A stretch of 64,000 bases of DNA from Nibribacter roseus (GTDB lineage Bacteria; Bacteroidota; Bacteroidia; Cytophagales; Hymenobacteraceae). The stretch covers positions 62,001 through 126,000 of the forward strand of contig NZ_JBHSYQ010000015.1 of NCBI RefSeq assembly GCF_042662225.1. The letters are read 5' to 3'. A program made the translations under genes and the position numbers. Within the stretch, counting starts at the first letter, position 1; each line of letters starts with the position of its first letter. The notes beneath the pieces are model-generated. The model had not been told where the DNA came from. It ran no database searches and saw nothing but the letters and a program-made list of their open reading frames with translations. Below, piece by piece: positions 26,285 to 34,526 of the stretch.

Positions 26285-27650
26285 CGAAGAGCTGGACCGT
26301 CTGTTTAAAGAGTCGGCAGAGCAGGTAGATCCCCCATTTGACCCGGAGGCCTGGAAAGATATGGACCTTAAATTAGAGGCCGCACAGACCAGGAGCAGGT
26401 ACTTGAAAGGGGTTCTCTCAGTGTTTCTCTTGTTGGTTATGATCAGCTTGTTGACGGTTTATAAGTTCAGTTCATCGTCTTTTTCAGAATCTGCGCAGGC
26501 ATTAAGCCAAACTCCAGCATCAGCAACTACTGACGTGTTAAAAAGTGACCCTGAAGGTGAAGAGAGAAATAGCAGGAAGCAGAAGAAAGCTATTCTGAAC
26601 CAGAACTGGCCAGGTAAAACAATCACTAAAACAAATGGCATAAAGAATGCTGCAAATAAATTGGCAGTTAGAAACGTAATTAAAAAAGATGTAAAAACTT
26701 CAAATTCAATTAGCTGGAAGTGGAGAATACCAAGCCCTCCTGCAAGAGAAATGGTGTCTGTGCACCTTTATGATTCAACTGACACAGAGTTAACAAAGGA
26801 AGAGAAGCAAACAGAGCAACTAGGTGAAGTCACACTTCTTGATGTTCTAGCAAAAGACAAAGCCGCAGAATTAAGAGGTAGTATCTCTGCAGGTGAGTTG
26901 GCAGCAGAAGAGAATGAGGATGATTATAAAGTTCTTCAGGTAGAAGTTATGGTAGAAGATTCTCTTTCGGAGCATTTTGCCTCTGCCACGCACAAAGAGG
27001 ACAAGCAGGAGAAGGCGCAGAAGGAGGCCTCTTATTTTTTTAAATCAATCCAGATCGCTTTGGCCGTTGCACCTGATTTTACTACCGTAAATTTTAGAGG
27101 GGTAGATGGCATTAGTGTGAATGGTGGATTAATCATGGTGGTGCCTATTACGCAGAAGTTCAGCTTTGTGACCGGTGCCGTATTGGCAAACAAAGTTTAC
27201 AGCGCCCTGCCCAATGATTACTCAGGGGCAGGCGGTTACTACAGTGGCTCTGGAGAACTGACTTACATAGATGCCACCTGTAAAGTTCTTGATTTGCCGC
27301 TAAACATTAGATATAAGGTATGGGCAGGCCAGAGCAGCAGTGTTGCGGTGCAGACGGGTATTTCCAGTTATATCATGCTCAGTGAACGCTATACGTCCAC
27401 ATACAAATACACTTCAGGCTACGGTGACTATTATTCTAAAAAGACATGGGAGGTAGAGAATCAGAATCAGCACTTGTTTGCTGTTCAAAACGTGTCAGTA
27501 GTGTACTCGAAAGCGTTGTCAACTGCTTTTTCAGTGGGGGCGGAACCGTTTGCTAAAATTCCATTGACTGGTGTAGGGGCCGGTAAAATCAAATTGAGCA
27601 GCGCCGGTGTTTTCTTTTCAGTTGGCTATTCTCTAGGGCTAAGGCCTTAA
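26277..27650 (+). CDS. Anti-sigma-like inner-membrane protein fused to an outer-membrane barrel-like domain
   Basis: About 457 residues from ATG 26277 (an earlier ATG at 26262 is possible). A short acidic cytoplasmic head with the PPFDPEAWKDMD motif common beside ECF factors in Cytophagales is followed by one membrane helix (about residues 41-60), then a long, charged, low-complexity periplasmic linker (about 65-245), and a C-terminal region of about 200 residues with alternating amphipathic strands resembling an 8-strand porin barrel, ending GVFFSVGYSLGLRP. The layout suggests one polypeptide linking sigma factor, inner membrane and outer membrane. The reading frame overlaps the end of the sigma gene, implying translational coupling. 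Confidence 0.75.
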   Translation: MSDEELDRLFKESAEQVDPPFDPEAWKDMDLKLEAAQTRSRYLKGVLSVFLLLVMISLLTVYKFSSSSFSESAQALSQTPASATTDVLKSDPEGEERNSRKQKKAILNQNWPGKTITKTNGIKNAANKLAVRNVIKKDVKTSNSISWKWRIPSPPAREMVSVHLYDSTDTELTKEEKQTEQLGEVTLLDVLAKDKAAELRGSISAGELAAEENEDDYKVLQVEVMVEDSLSEHFASATHKEDKQEKAQKEASYFFKSIQIALAVAPDFTTVNFRGVDGISVNGGLIMVVPITQKFSFVTGAVLANKVYSALPNDYSGAGGYYSGSGELTYIDATCKVLDLPLNIRYKVWAGQSSSVAVQTGISSYIMLSERYTSTYKYTSGYGDYYSKKTWEVENQNQHLFAVQNVSVVYSKALSTAFSVGAEPFAKIPLTGVGAGKIKLSSAGVFFSVGYSLGLRP

Positions 27651-27744
27651 TCAAGTATAAATTCTGATTCCTTGTGGCAGCACTCAAAATGTGCTGGGTG
27701 GTATGTTATTGTCTACACATTTTTAAAACCTTTCCCATTCTAAC

Positions 27745-28203
27745 ATGAAAACTATTTGTAATCACACAACTTTTAAGCTAGTGATGTTTCTCTTTTTATC
27801 TGTTTTGCTATCTGGTTGCGGCAATGATGATGAAGATGACCAAAGCCACCTAGTGAAATTCAAAAACAGCACTTTGTCTGGTGCCAATGAGGTGCCTGCC
27901 AATAATTCTCAAGCTACAGGCACCTTTTCTGGTACTTATGATAAAAATACGAAGGTGCTGTCTTACAATATTACCTTTACTGGCATCACCCCCACAAATA
28001 TGCACTTTCACAAAGGAGCTGCCGGGGCAAGTGGGCCAGTGGCAGTAGGTATAGGGGCAAGTCCATACACCAGTCCTATAAATTCCCAAACTGCTCCTTT
28101 GACCACAGAACAGGAGGCTGATTTGTTAGCGGGTAATTGGTACGTGAATATTCATAGCAGCCAGTTTCCTGCAGGTGAGCTAAGGGGACAAGTTACTCAG
28201 TAG
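27745..28203 (+). CDS. CHRD-domain lipoprotein
   Basis: A 152-residue protein with a lipoprotein signal (LLSGC lipobox, Cys at about residue 25) followed by an acidic stretch and one CHRD domain (about residues 38-150), seen from the SGANEVPANNSQATG start, the THMHFH-like NMHFHKG motif and the terminal FPAGELRGQV. CHRD domains were first seen in chordin and occur in secreted bacterial proteins of unknown role. It leads a short run of secreted proteins (c-type cytochrome, YceI, DUF5777) in the same direction, a grouping I associate with Bacteroidota genomes; it may be one operon. Confidence 0.87.
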   Translation: MKTICNHTTFKLVMFLFLSVLLSGCGNDDEDDQSHLVKFKNSTLSGANEVPANNSQATGTFSGTYDKNTKVLSYNITFTGITPTNMHFHKGAAGASGPVAVGIGASPYTSPINSQTAPLTTEQEADLLAGNWYVNIHSSQFPAGELRGQVTQ

Positions 28204-28266
28204 GTTTTCCTTGAAGTCCGTTTCTACACCTTTTGAGTTCTATCTCAATTTTCCTCATGAACTTTT

Positions 28267-28662
28267 ATGAAAAAGCCTCAATTCCTGAAATTCATAGTGC
28301 TGTCTATTGCTTTGCCGTTGCTGGCCGCCTGTGCAAGTGACAAAGAAGAAGATGTGAAACCCACCACGCCTCCCACCAATCAACCTCCGCCATGTGTCAC
28401 CAGCTCTGTAACTTACTCTAACACTATATCTTCCATTATGTCTTCTAGCTGCAATAGTTGCCATAACACCTCAGTCGCATCAGGGGGAGTAGTGTTAGAC
28501 ACATACGCCGGAGTCAGAGCCCAAGCACTTAATGGCAAACTTGTAGGGGTTATTACCCATGCTGCAGGGTTTCCGGCCATGCCTCAAGGTGGGGCTAAAC
28601 TTTCTGACTGTAACATCGCCAAAATAAGGAAATGGGTAGATGACGGTGCTCTTAATAACTAA
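28267..28662 (+). CDS. Small c-type cytochrome lipoprotein
   Basis: A 131-residue lipoprotein (LLAAC lipobox, Cys about residue 21) with one haem-binding CNSCH motif at about residues 61-65 and a likely axial Met in AMPQGG near residue 100, ending in IAKIRKWVDDGALNN, the usual last helix of small cytochrome c domains. It would be anchored in the envelope and carry electrons; its partner is unknown. A proline-rich linker separates the anchor from the haem domain. A hairpin follows its stop. Confidence 0.87.
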   Translation: MKKPQFLKFIVLSIALPLLAACASDKEEDVKPTTPPTNQPPPCVTSSVTYSNTISSIMSSSCNSCHNTSVASGGVVLDTYAGVRAQALNGKLVGVITHAAGFPAMPQGGAKLSDCNIAKIRKWVDDGALNN

Positions 28663-28670
28663 TTAATCCG

Positions 28671-28714
28671 CTAGATAGAAGAAGGGGTTACAAATACCCC
28701 CTTCTTCTATCTAG
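28671..28714. terminator. Hairpin after the cytochrome gene
   Basis: A perfect 17-bp inverted repeat (28671-28687 against 28698-28714) without a following T run; it may end transcription, weaken read-through or protect the upstream message. Confidence 0.6.
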
Positions 28715-28730
28715 CCTTAGGTTACTGCTT

Positions 28731-29300
28731 ATGCTAAAATTGTTGCTTTTGATTAGCCTTATTTTTGGCGCATTGGTATCAGTAAAAGGTCAAACCCGAT
28801 ACTTTACTAAAACTGGCCATATCTATTTTTTTTCTAAAGCACCTTTAGAAGACATAGAAGCACACAATAGGCAGGTAGTATCTTTTATTGATCTGTCTAA
28901 TGCCCAATTAGTGTTTTCTGTGCCCATGACTGGTTTCAAATTTAAAAAATCACTCATGCAAGAACACTTCAATGAGAACTATGTAGAGTCCCACAAGTAT
29001 CCGAAAGCCTCCTTCAAAGGCAAAGTTTTGAATATGCCGAACATAGATCTGGGGCAAGACCGCAAGTATAAAGTTATAGTGGAAGGGCTGCTGACCATAC
29101 ATGGGGTAGAGCGGGCTTTGAAAACAGAGGCTACTCTTGAAGTAAAAGGGAAACAGTTGTTTGGTAATGCCTCCTTTTCAATTACTCCGCAGGAATTCGA
29201 CATAGAAATTCCATTTTTGGTCAGGGATCACATAGCCAAAAGAATAGACATTACAGTGAATATGTTGTACCAGCCTTACACCGGGAATAACACTTTATGA
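28731..29300 (+). CDS. YceI-family secreted protein
   Basis: A 189-residue protein with a signal peptide (about residues 1-20, cleaved near VKGQ) and a single YceI lipocalin-like barrel, shown by the TGHIYFFSKAPLEDIEAHNRQ start, NYVESHKYPKASFKG and the GLLTIHGVERAL turn. YceI proteins bind long isoprenoid or amphiphilic ligands in the periplasm. Its stop overlaps the start of the next gene by four bases (ATGA), so the two are translationally coupled. Confidence 0.9.
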   Translation: MLKLLLLISLIFGALVSVKGQTRYFTKTGHIYFFSKAPLEDIEAHNRQVVSFIDLSNAQLVFSVPMTGFKFKKSLMQEHFNENYVESHKYPKASFKGKVLNMPNIDLGQDRKYKVIVEGLLTIHGVERALKTEATLEVKGKQLFGNASFSITPQEFDIEIPFLVRDHIAKRIDITVNMLYQPYTGNNTL

Positions 29301-30190
29301 GTAACACTCGGATAATCTTAATTCTGCTCTTTCTGTGTATGAAGGGCACAATTGCCTTCTCTCAACCAGACCTCATGGAGCTGGCGGCTGCTCAAGATAG
29401 TACCGGGTCGCAAAAGGTGTCAGCTACGTTTAAGGCTACCAGGCTTATAAATGGCCATACAGTAGAAACAAACGGAGCAGGAGAGTTGCTGTTTCTGATT
29501 TCGCACCGGTTTGGTACCTTAAACAGCGGGGCATATCATTTCTTTGGCCTTGATCAGGCAACCATTCGGTTGGGTCTTGAATACGGTATTTCTGATGATT
29601 TTACTTTTGGTATTGGCCGAAGCTCTCTGGAAAAAACGTACGATGGATTTCTGAAGTACCGGGTTTTGCAGCAACAGACAATGGGCATGCCCTTTTCTAT
29701 TACCGCTCTTACTACTATAGGGGTTAAAACACAAGAATGGTTTGTTCCGGAGAATAACTACAAGCCCGCCCATAGGCTTACCTACACGTATCAATTTCTC
29801 ATTGCTCGAAAATTTTCTGAAAGATTATCCTTGCAACTGGCTCCTACATTACTACACCGTAATTTGGTAGAAACACCTACAGGTGAAAACAACATATGGG
29901 CTGCCGGTGCAGGTGGACGATTTAAGCTGACGAAGCGTACTTCTGTCAATGTCGAATATTTTTACCTGTTGCCGAACACAAAGTCAGAGCAATTTCACAA
30001 CAGCTTGTCTTTGGGTTTTGATATTGAAACCGGCGGCCATGTTTTTCAGCTTATGTGTACAAATTCTCAGGGCATGGTAGAGAAATTCTTCATTCCGCAG
30101 AACGGAGGCAAATGGTCCAGAGGAGACATTTATTTCGGGTTTAATGTATCTAGGGTCTTCCAGTTGAAGAACAAGAGGGAGGAGTGGTAA
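29297..30190 (+). CDS. DUF5777 outer-membrane barrel-like protein
   Basis: A 297-residue secreted protein: signal peptide about residues 1-22, then repeated amphipathic strands (HRFGTLNSG, IRLGLEYGISDDFTFGIGRS, SVNVEYFYLLP) typical of the DUF5777 family. Function unknown; likely an outer-membrane barrel. Coupled to the YceI gene by an ATGA overlap, and no gene follows in the same direction before the 30378 terminator, so this is the operon end. Confidence 0.82.
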   Translation: MSNTRIILILLFLCMKGTIAFSQPDLMELAAAQDSTGSQKVSATFKATRLINGHTVETNGAGELLFLISHRFGTLNSGAYHFFGLDQATIRLGLEYGISDDFTFGIGRSSLEKTYDGFLKYRVLQQQTMGMPFSITALTTIGVKTQEWFVPENNYKPAHRLTYTYQFLIARKFSERLSLQLAPTLLHRNLVETPTGENNIWAAGAGGRFKLTKRTSVNVEYFYLLPNTKSEQFHNSLSLGFDIETGGHVFQLMCTNSQGMVEKFFIPQNGGKWSRGDIYFGFNVSRVFQLKNKREEW

Positions 30191-30377
30191 AGAGTAGACG
30201 TATTTCTGGCATAAGAAGCAAATGCATCATATGATTTTAACCTTAATGCTCAACGGCTTGTTCATGAATATATACCCCGGTAACTGGGTCGGCACAGTAT
30301 GTTGGAGATGAAAGGCAGGGAAGTTATGTGCAGAGCTCTGGGTTAGCAGTTGCCAACCAATTAGATCTTTTTTTTTC

Positions 30378-30430
30378 AAAAGCACCTGCTAGTCTGTAGC
30401 TTTTCAAGCTACAGACTAGCAGGTGCTTTT
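30378..30430. terminator. Long perfect terminator hairpin
   Basis: A perfect 25-bp inverted repeat (30378-30402 against 30406-30430, loop TTC) followed by TT; A run on the left, T run on the right, so active in both directions. Confidence 0.88.
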
Positions 30431-30580
30431 TTATGTTGACTGTACAAGTAAAACAGAATTCCTGTACTGAAGCTTCTTCCCGAACATTGCGGTGCATAAG
30501 TTTACAACCCAAAGCTGTTTTAACAAGATTCAAAGAAGATATAGTGAGGCAAAATTTGCAAATGCATAATTTTTTCCTAC

Positions 30581-30616
30581 ATTGTGCTCGATACCGCAAC
30601 TATTGTGCTCGTGAAC
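30581..30616 (+). promoter_or_regulatory. Operator-like direct pair upstream of the first T9SS gene
   Basis: ATTGTGCTCG occurs at 30581 and again at 30602, 21 bases apart (two helical turns), followed by ATACCGC and TGAACGC respectively. Same word family as at 32862, 33231, 40318, 48396 and 48907. Confidence 0.5.
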
Positions 30617-30806
30617 GCTAACGGATTTATCAATTTGTAAATAGGAATAGAGGAGGCTGTTGAACAAACAAATTGCTTTTAAAGTGATTTTCCTAAGAAA
30701 TTCTACAGCTCAACCACTACAACAGAGATTGATTAGCTCCCCAAATGAGTTCAAACGACTGCAAAAGTTTACTTCTAGATTTTGATCAACCACTTAATAT
30801 TTAGTT

Positions 30807-32591
30807 ATGAGGAATAATTACCTGTTTATCCTTTTTCTGCTCTTTTCAGTTGGACTATTCTCAACCAATGGGTTTGCTCAAGAAAGTAAGGAAATAATAA
30901 ATATTGATTTCGGCCCAGATAATCAAAAGTCAGCCAGCCCATGGAATAACATAACAAACGCTAAAACAGGCTCTGTTTCTGATTTAATAAGCGACTATGG
31001 CACGAACACGGGCATTTCCATTGCCATAACGGATCCTTTCAACTCCTGGAACCTGAACGGAGTGACAGCCGATGATACGCTAGGAATCCCTTACAGTGCC
31101 TCAAGAGAGTCTTTCTACGGAAATACCGTCTATTTCAATAATGCGACAATTCCCTTCTCCTCACTTACCCTGTCTAACTTGGATGTGACGAAGGCTTATA
31201 GCTTCGCGTTTTTCGCTGCCCGTGCAGATGTAAACGACAACAGAGAGACGCTCTACACGGTGGAAGGACTGACGTCGGGGTCAGCGACGCTGAACGCCAC
31301 CAGAAACGTTTCCAAAATGGCCAGGGTGAGTAATATCAAGCCAAAAGAGGACGGCACCATCATTATAGTGGTGGAGCCAGGCCCTAATAATAACAACAGC
31401 AGCGGATTCTTTTATATTTCCGCACTTAGGATCAGCTATATGGCTGAGCGGGGGCCAAAATCTCTTTCACTTATTTCGCCAATCGGCACACAAGAATTCA
31501 AAGCAGGTAAAGATGCCACAATTGCCTGGGACAGAAGTGGAGTTGCCACTGTAAATTTAGATTATTCAGTAGATAATGGAGCGAATTGGCTGCCTATTGC
31601 ATCAAACATTCCGGCTTCAAACAGACTGTATAAATGGACAGTGCCTGCTGTATCAACTGAGAATGCTCTGGTGCGGGTTGTTGACAGCGCTGACCCTGCA
31701 GTATTTGATGTGAGTGATCAGCCTTTCACCATTTTCCAGGGCACAAATGGCAAATCATTTACCATAGTGGTTTTAGGATCGTCTACAGCAGCGGGAGCGG
31801 GTCCTACCAGGAGGGACAGTGCTTGGGTATGGAAATACAGAAACTACTTAGACCACAAGCGCAGTAATTTTACTGTCACTAACCTGGCAGTGGGTGGCTA
31901 TAATACAGCTAGCATTCTACCAGAAAATAACCCCGAAAACAACATCACAAAGGCACTGAGTTTAAATCCGGATGCCATTATCATCAATTTGCCTTCTAAT
32001 GATGCGGCAGGTGGAAGATCAGTTGATGCTCAGATGGCTAACTATGAGGTTATTGCCTCCAGGGCGGCCCAGGCGAACGTGCCTCTTTGGGTAACCACAC
32101 CGCAGCCGCGCAACTTCACGCAGGACAAGGTGCAGATTCAGCTGGGCATGATTGACGCTACCTACGCCAGGTTCGGCGAGGACTTCACCGTAGACTTCTG
32201 GACCGGCTTCAACACGGCTAACAACACCATGAAGCCCGAGTATGACAGCGGCGACGGCGTGCATATGAACGATGCGGCCCACAGGATCATGCTGGAGAGG
32301 ATCATAGGGGAGAACATCAGCGGCTACCTGGAGGATGGTCCCCTTGGAGTGAAGCAGGAGATCTGGGGCAAGGTGAACGTTTTCCCGAACCCCGCGAGCG
32401 GAAGGGTGCACATAAGCGCCGGCGAGGGTTACGTGGTGGAGAAGGTGCAGCTGGTGAACCTTTCCGGAATGAAAGTGCTGGAGCAGCAGAAAGTCTCAGT
32501 TTTGGAGGTAGGCGCTTTGCCGAAAGGTCTATACATCCTGCATGTCTACACCAACAAGGGTTTACTGAGCTCAAAACTTGTAGTGCAATAG
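30807..32591 (+). CDS. T9SS-secreted SGNH/GDSL hydrolase with an N-terminal beta-sandwich module
   Basis: A 594-residue protein: signal peptide (about 1-24), an uncharacterised beta-rich module (about 28-215) starting INIDFGP, an Ig-like linker (about 220-315), an SGNH hydrolase domain with the block I motif GSSTAAG near residue 324 and the block V DGVHMND near 485, and a type IX sorting domain (about 520-594, VFPNPASG). It would be an esterase or lipase attached to or released from the cell surface, probably removing ester groups from a glycan. The N-terminal module recurs as stand-alone T9SS proteins in the two genes downstream. The second half of the hydrolase is visibly GC-richer than the first. 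Confidence 0.83.
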   Translation: MRNNYLFILFLLFSVGLFSTNGFAQESKEIINIDFGPDNQKSASPWNNITNAKTGSVSDLISDYGTNTGISIAITDPFNSWNLNGVTADDTLGIPYSASRESFYGNTVYFNNATIPFSSLTLSNLDVTKAYSFAFFAARADVNDNRETLYTVEGLTSGSATLNATRNVSKMARVSNIKPKEDGTIIIVVEPGPNNNNSSGFFYISALRISYMAERGPKSLSLISPIGTQEFKAGKDATIAWDRSGVATVNLDYSVDNGANWLPIASNIPASNRLYKWTVPAVSTENALVRVVDSADPAVFDVSDQPFTIFQGTNGKSFTIVVLGSSTAAGAGPTRRDSAWVWKYRNYLDHKRSNFTVTNLAVGGYNTASILPENNPENNITKALSLNPDAIIINLPSNDAAGGRSVDAQMANYEVIASRAAQANVPLWVTTPQPRNFTQDKVQIQLGMIDATYARFGEDFTVDFWTGFNTANNTMKPEYDSGDGVHMNDAAHRIMLERIIGENISGYLEDGPLGVKQEIWGKVNVFPNPASGRVHISAGEGYVVEKVQLVNLSGMKVLEQQKVSVLEVGALPKGLYILHVYTNKGLLSSKLVVQ

Positions 32592-32861
32592 CTGTTTGTG
32601 TTTGCCTGTAGAGATTTACCTTGTCAGTAAAGTTTTAGGTTCAGTCTAAGCCTGAATCCTTCATAAGGAATTGCTGCATTAACTCCACCTGCTATAAAAT
32701 TGGCGGGTGGAGTTATTATTTTAGCAAGCAGTTAGATAAGCAGATTAACTTAAATTGTTTTTATAACTTTAAAAAAGGTGCAGCAGAAGCGGTTTTATAA
32801 AAGATTAAAAAAATGTGATATAAATATTTTCTTTAATGGGAAAATATTATAACTTCGGTCA

Positions 32862-32876
32862 TGTGTTCGTTAACGC
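32862..32876 (+). promoter_or_regulatory. Operator-like word TGTGTTCGTTAACGC
   Basis: Differs by one base from the copy at 33231 and by two from the minus-strand copy at 48396. It lies 545 bases upstream of the 33422 start. Confidence 0.5.
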
Positions 32877-33230
32877 AAAACAAATTTTTAATTTATTAAC
32901 AACCTCGAAATCTGTTTAGCAGACTTAATTTATCCGAAATATTCAGAGAAAAGATAGCGCAGGAAGACTCAATGATAAAAGACAAGAAAGCTTATTTAGC
33001 TTTTGCTCTAAATTAGTGACTCTACTACTTGTAGTTTAATTAGTAGCACTTGTCTATCTGCACTGAAATAGAAGGAACAGTTATCTTATTTTTGATACTG
33101 AATTAGAAAAATATAAGATGCTTATAACTTAAACCTAGATGGAGAGCTTTATTAAAAATGTTAAGAAATATAGTTGCAAGGAGCCAGAGTGTTTCTAGTA
33201 ACATTTTCATAAAATATTTTTAAATAACTG

Positions 33231-33245
33231 TGTGCTCGTTAACGC
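33231..33245 (+). promoter_or_regulatory. Operator-like word TGTGCTCGTTAACGC
   Basis: Second copy upstream of the 33422 gene; both copies are followed by an A/T-rich stretch. Confidence 0.5.
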
Positions 33246-33270
33246 AATAAAAATTAGAATTAAGCTTAAG

Positions 33271-33378
33271 AATTATGTTGGTTTTAAGAGTGGTGATAAA
33301 ATAGGAGGATTAGTAGGGACAGTAGAAGATGGTGGCTCTGTTAACCATTCAATATTTTCTGAATGGGAGTTTTTATGA
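33271..33378 (+). pseudogene. Possible GLUG-repeat protein remnant
   Basis: In frame, the bases encode KIGGLVGTVEDGGSVNHSIF and end at a TGA, resembling one GLUG repeat (GGLVG...G.V.NS). No start codon or further repeats are visible, so at best this is the tail of a lost secreted protein. Confidence 0.3.
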
Positions 33379-33421
33379 AGGGAATAATTATAATTTTTAA
33401 CAAACTAATTTTGCTTGTCAT

Positions 33422-34339
33422 ATGAAAAAAAACTACTATTTACCCTTTGTCCTAGCCCTGGCAATAAGCTTTATTGGGTTCAACGGATATTCACAGTCTA
33501 GCAGGTCTACAATTAACATAGATTTTGGTTCTGCTTCCCAAAAATCACCTGAGCCAGAATGGAACAACATTACTGACCCCACAGCGGGGGCTGTAGCCAA
33601 TCTGACAAATGATCAGGGAGTTCAAACAGGTATCTCCATTGCCATCACGTCACCCTTTAATGCCATGAACAATGTTACGGCTACGGCGGATGATACCTTG
33701 GGTATACACCCTATGGCGGCAACGGATAACTTCTACGGAAACACGAATGCATTTGGGGGAAAAACCATTCCTACTGTCGTGCTAACAATCTCAAATTTGG
33801 ATGTAACCAAGGCCTACAGCTTCGCTTTCTTCGGCAACAGGGCTTCTGTGAGTGAGAACCGTGAAACTCTCTACACTGTGGAGGGCCTGACGAATCCAGA
33901 CCCAGTAGGTCTGAACGTCTCTTCCAACACATCAAAGATGGTGCGGGTTAGCAACGTTATGCCCAAGGAGGATGGCACCATCACCGTGGTTATAGAGGCA
34001 GGCCCTAACAATGTAAATGGCACTGGTTTCTATCACATATCAGCCATGAAGATCAGCTACAGCAATACTGTTGCGGGTATTTCTCCTGACATTTCGGCGG
34101 GAAGAATCAACGTGTACCCTAACCCGGCGGTGGGCACCGTTTCCATCAGCACGGGCAGTGAGTCAAGGGTGGAGAGCGTGCAGCTGCTGAGCCTTTCAGG
34201 GGTGAAGGTGCTGGAGAAGTCTGCCGTGAACGGATCAATAGAGAGCCTAGATGTTTCAGGTCTGGCGCAGGGTCTGTACTACATGCAGGTGCAGACCAAC
34301 AAGGGGCGCTTCCACTCTAAGCTGGTAGTAAATAAATAA
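33422..34339 (+). CDS. Stand-alone beta-sandwich module with T9SS sorting domain (paralogue 2)
   Basis: A 305-residue secreted protein: signal peptide (about 1-24), the same INIDFG beta-rich module as in the 30807 protein (about 27-215) without any hydrolase, and a T9SS C-terminal domain (about 230-305, VYPNPAVG to GRFHSKLVVNK). It is likely a surface-bound or released carbohydrate-binding protein (inference from its fusion to an SGNH enzyme next door). No catalytic residues are evident. It is separated from its next paralogue by a 21-bp hairpin. Confidence 0.78.
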   Translation: MKKNYYLPFVLALAISFIGFNGYSQSSRSTINIDFGSASQKSPEPEWNNITDPTAGAVANLTNDQGVQTGISIAITSPFNAMNNVTATADDTLGIHPMAATDNFYGNTNAFGGKTIPTVVLTISNLDVTKAYSFAFFGNRASVSENRETLYTVEGLTNPDPVGLNVSSNTSKMVRVSNVMPKEDGTITVVIEAGPNNVNGTGFYHISAMKISYSNTVAGISPDISAGRINVYPNPAVGTVSISTGSESRVESVQLLSLSGVKVLEKSAVNGSIESLDVSGLAQGLYYMQVQTNKGRFHSKLVVNK

Positions 34340-34341
34340 GT

Positions 34342-34391
34342 CTTATGGAGGGTAGAAGCTGCCGATAAACGCAGCTTTTACCCTCCATAAG
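34342..34391. terminator. Hairpin between paralogues 2 and 3
   Basis: A 21-bp inverted repeat with one mismatch (34342-34362 against 34371-34391) three bases after the stop codon. No T run follows. Confidence 0.65.
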
Positions 34392-34526
34392 TCTTCCTTC
34401 AACTAATTAAGCTCTGTTATCATTAAATGCTTAACCACAATATCTAAAGTCTCAGCTGCTAATTTTTGAAAAAGCAGTTTTTTATGCGTGTTGAAACAGA
34501 ATAATTCAAACTCTAAACCTAAATTT

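Larger units (their letters stand above)
30191..30806. other. Non-coding region with terminator and a paired operator-like word
   Basis: 616 bases without a credible gene (a 62-codon frame at 30433-30621 has no protein character). Holds the terminator at 30378-30430 and a direct pair of operator-like words at 30581-30616. Confidence 0.5.
32592..33421. other. Non-coding region with two operator-like words and a GLUG-like remnant
   Basis: 830 AT-rich bases. Contains TGTGTTCGTTAACGC at 32862-32876, TGTGCTCGTTAACGC at 33231-33245 and a short coding-like relic (see 33271-33378). No full gene. Confidence 0.5.

Noticed and set aside
25718..27650. FecI/FecR-type regulator of a SusC transporter
   Set aside because: The partner lacks the FecR domain and no TonB receptor is adjacent.
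30433..30621. 62-codon plus-strand reading frame
   Set aside because: Starts just after a terminator, overlaps the operator-like pair and lacks protein features.
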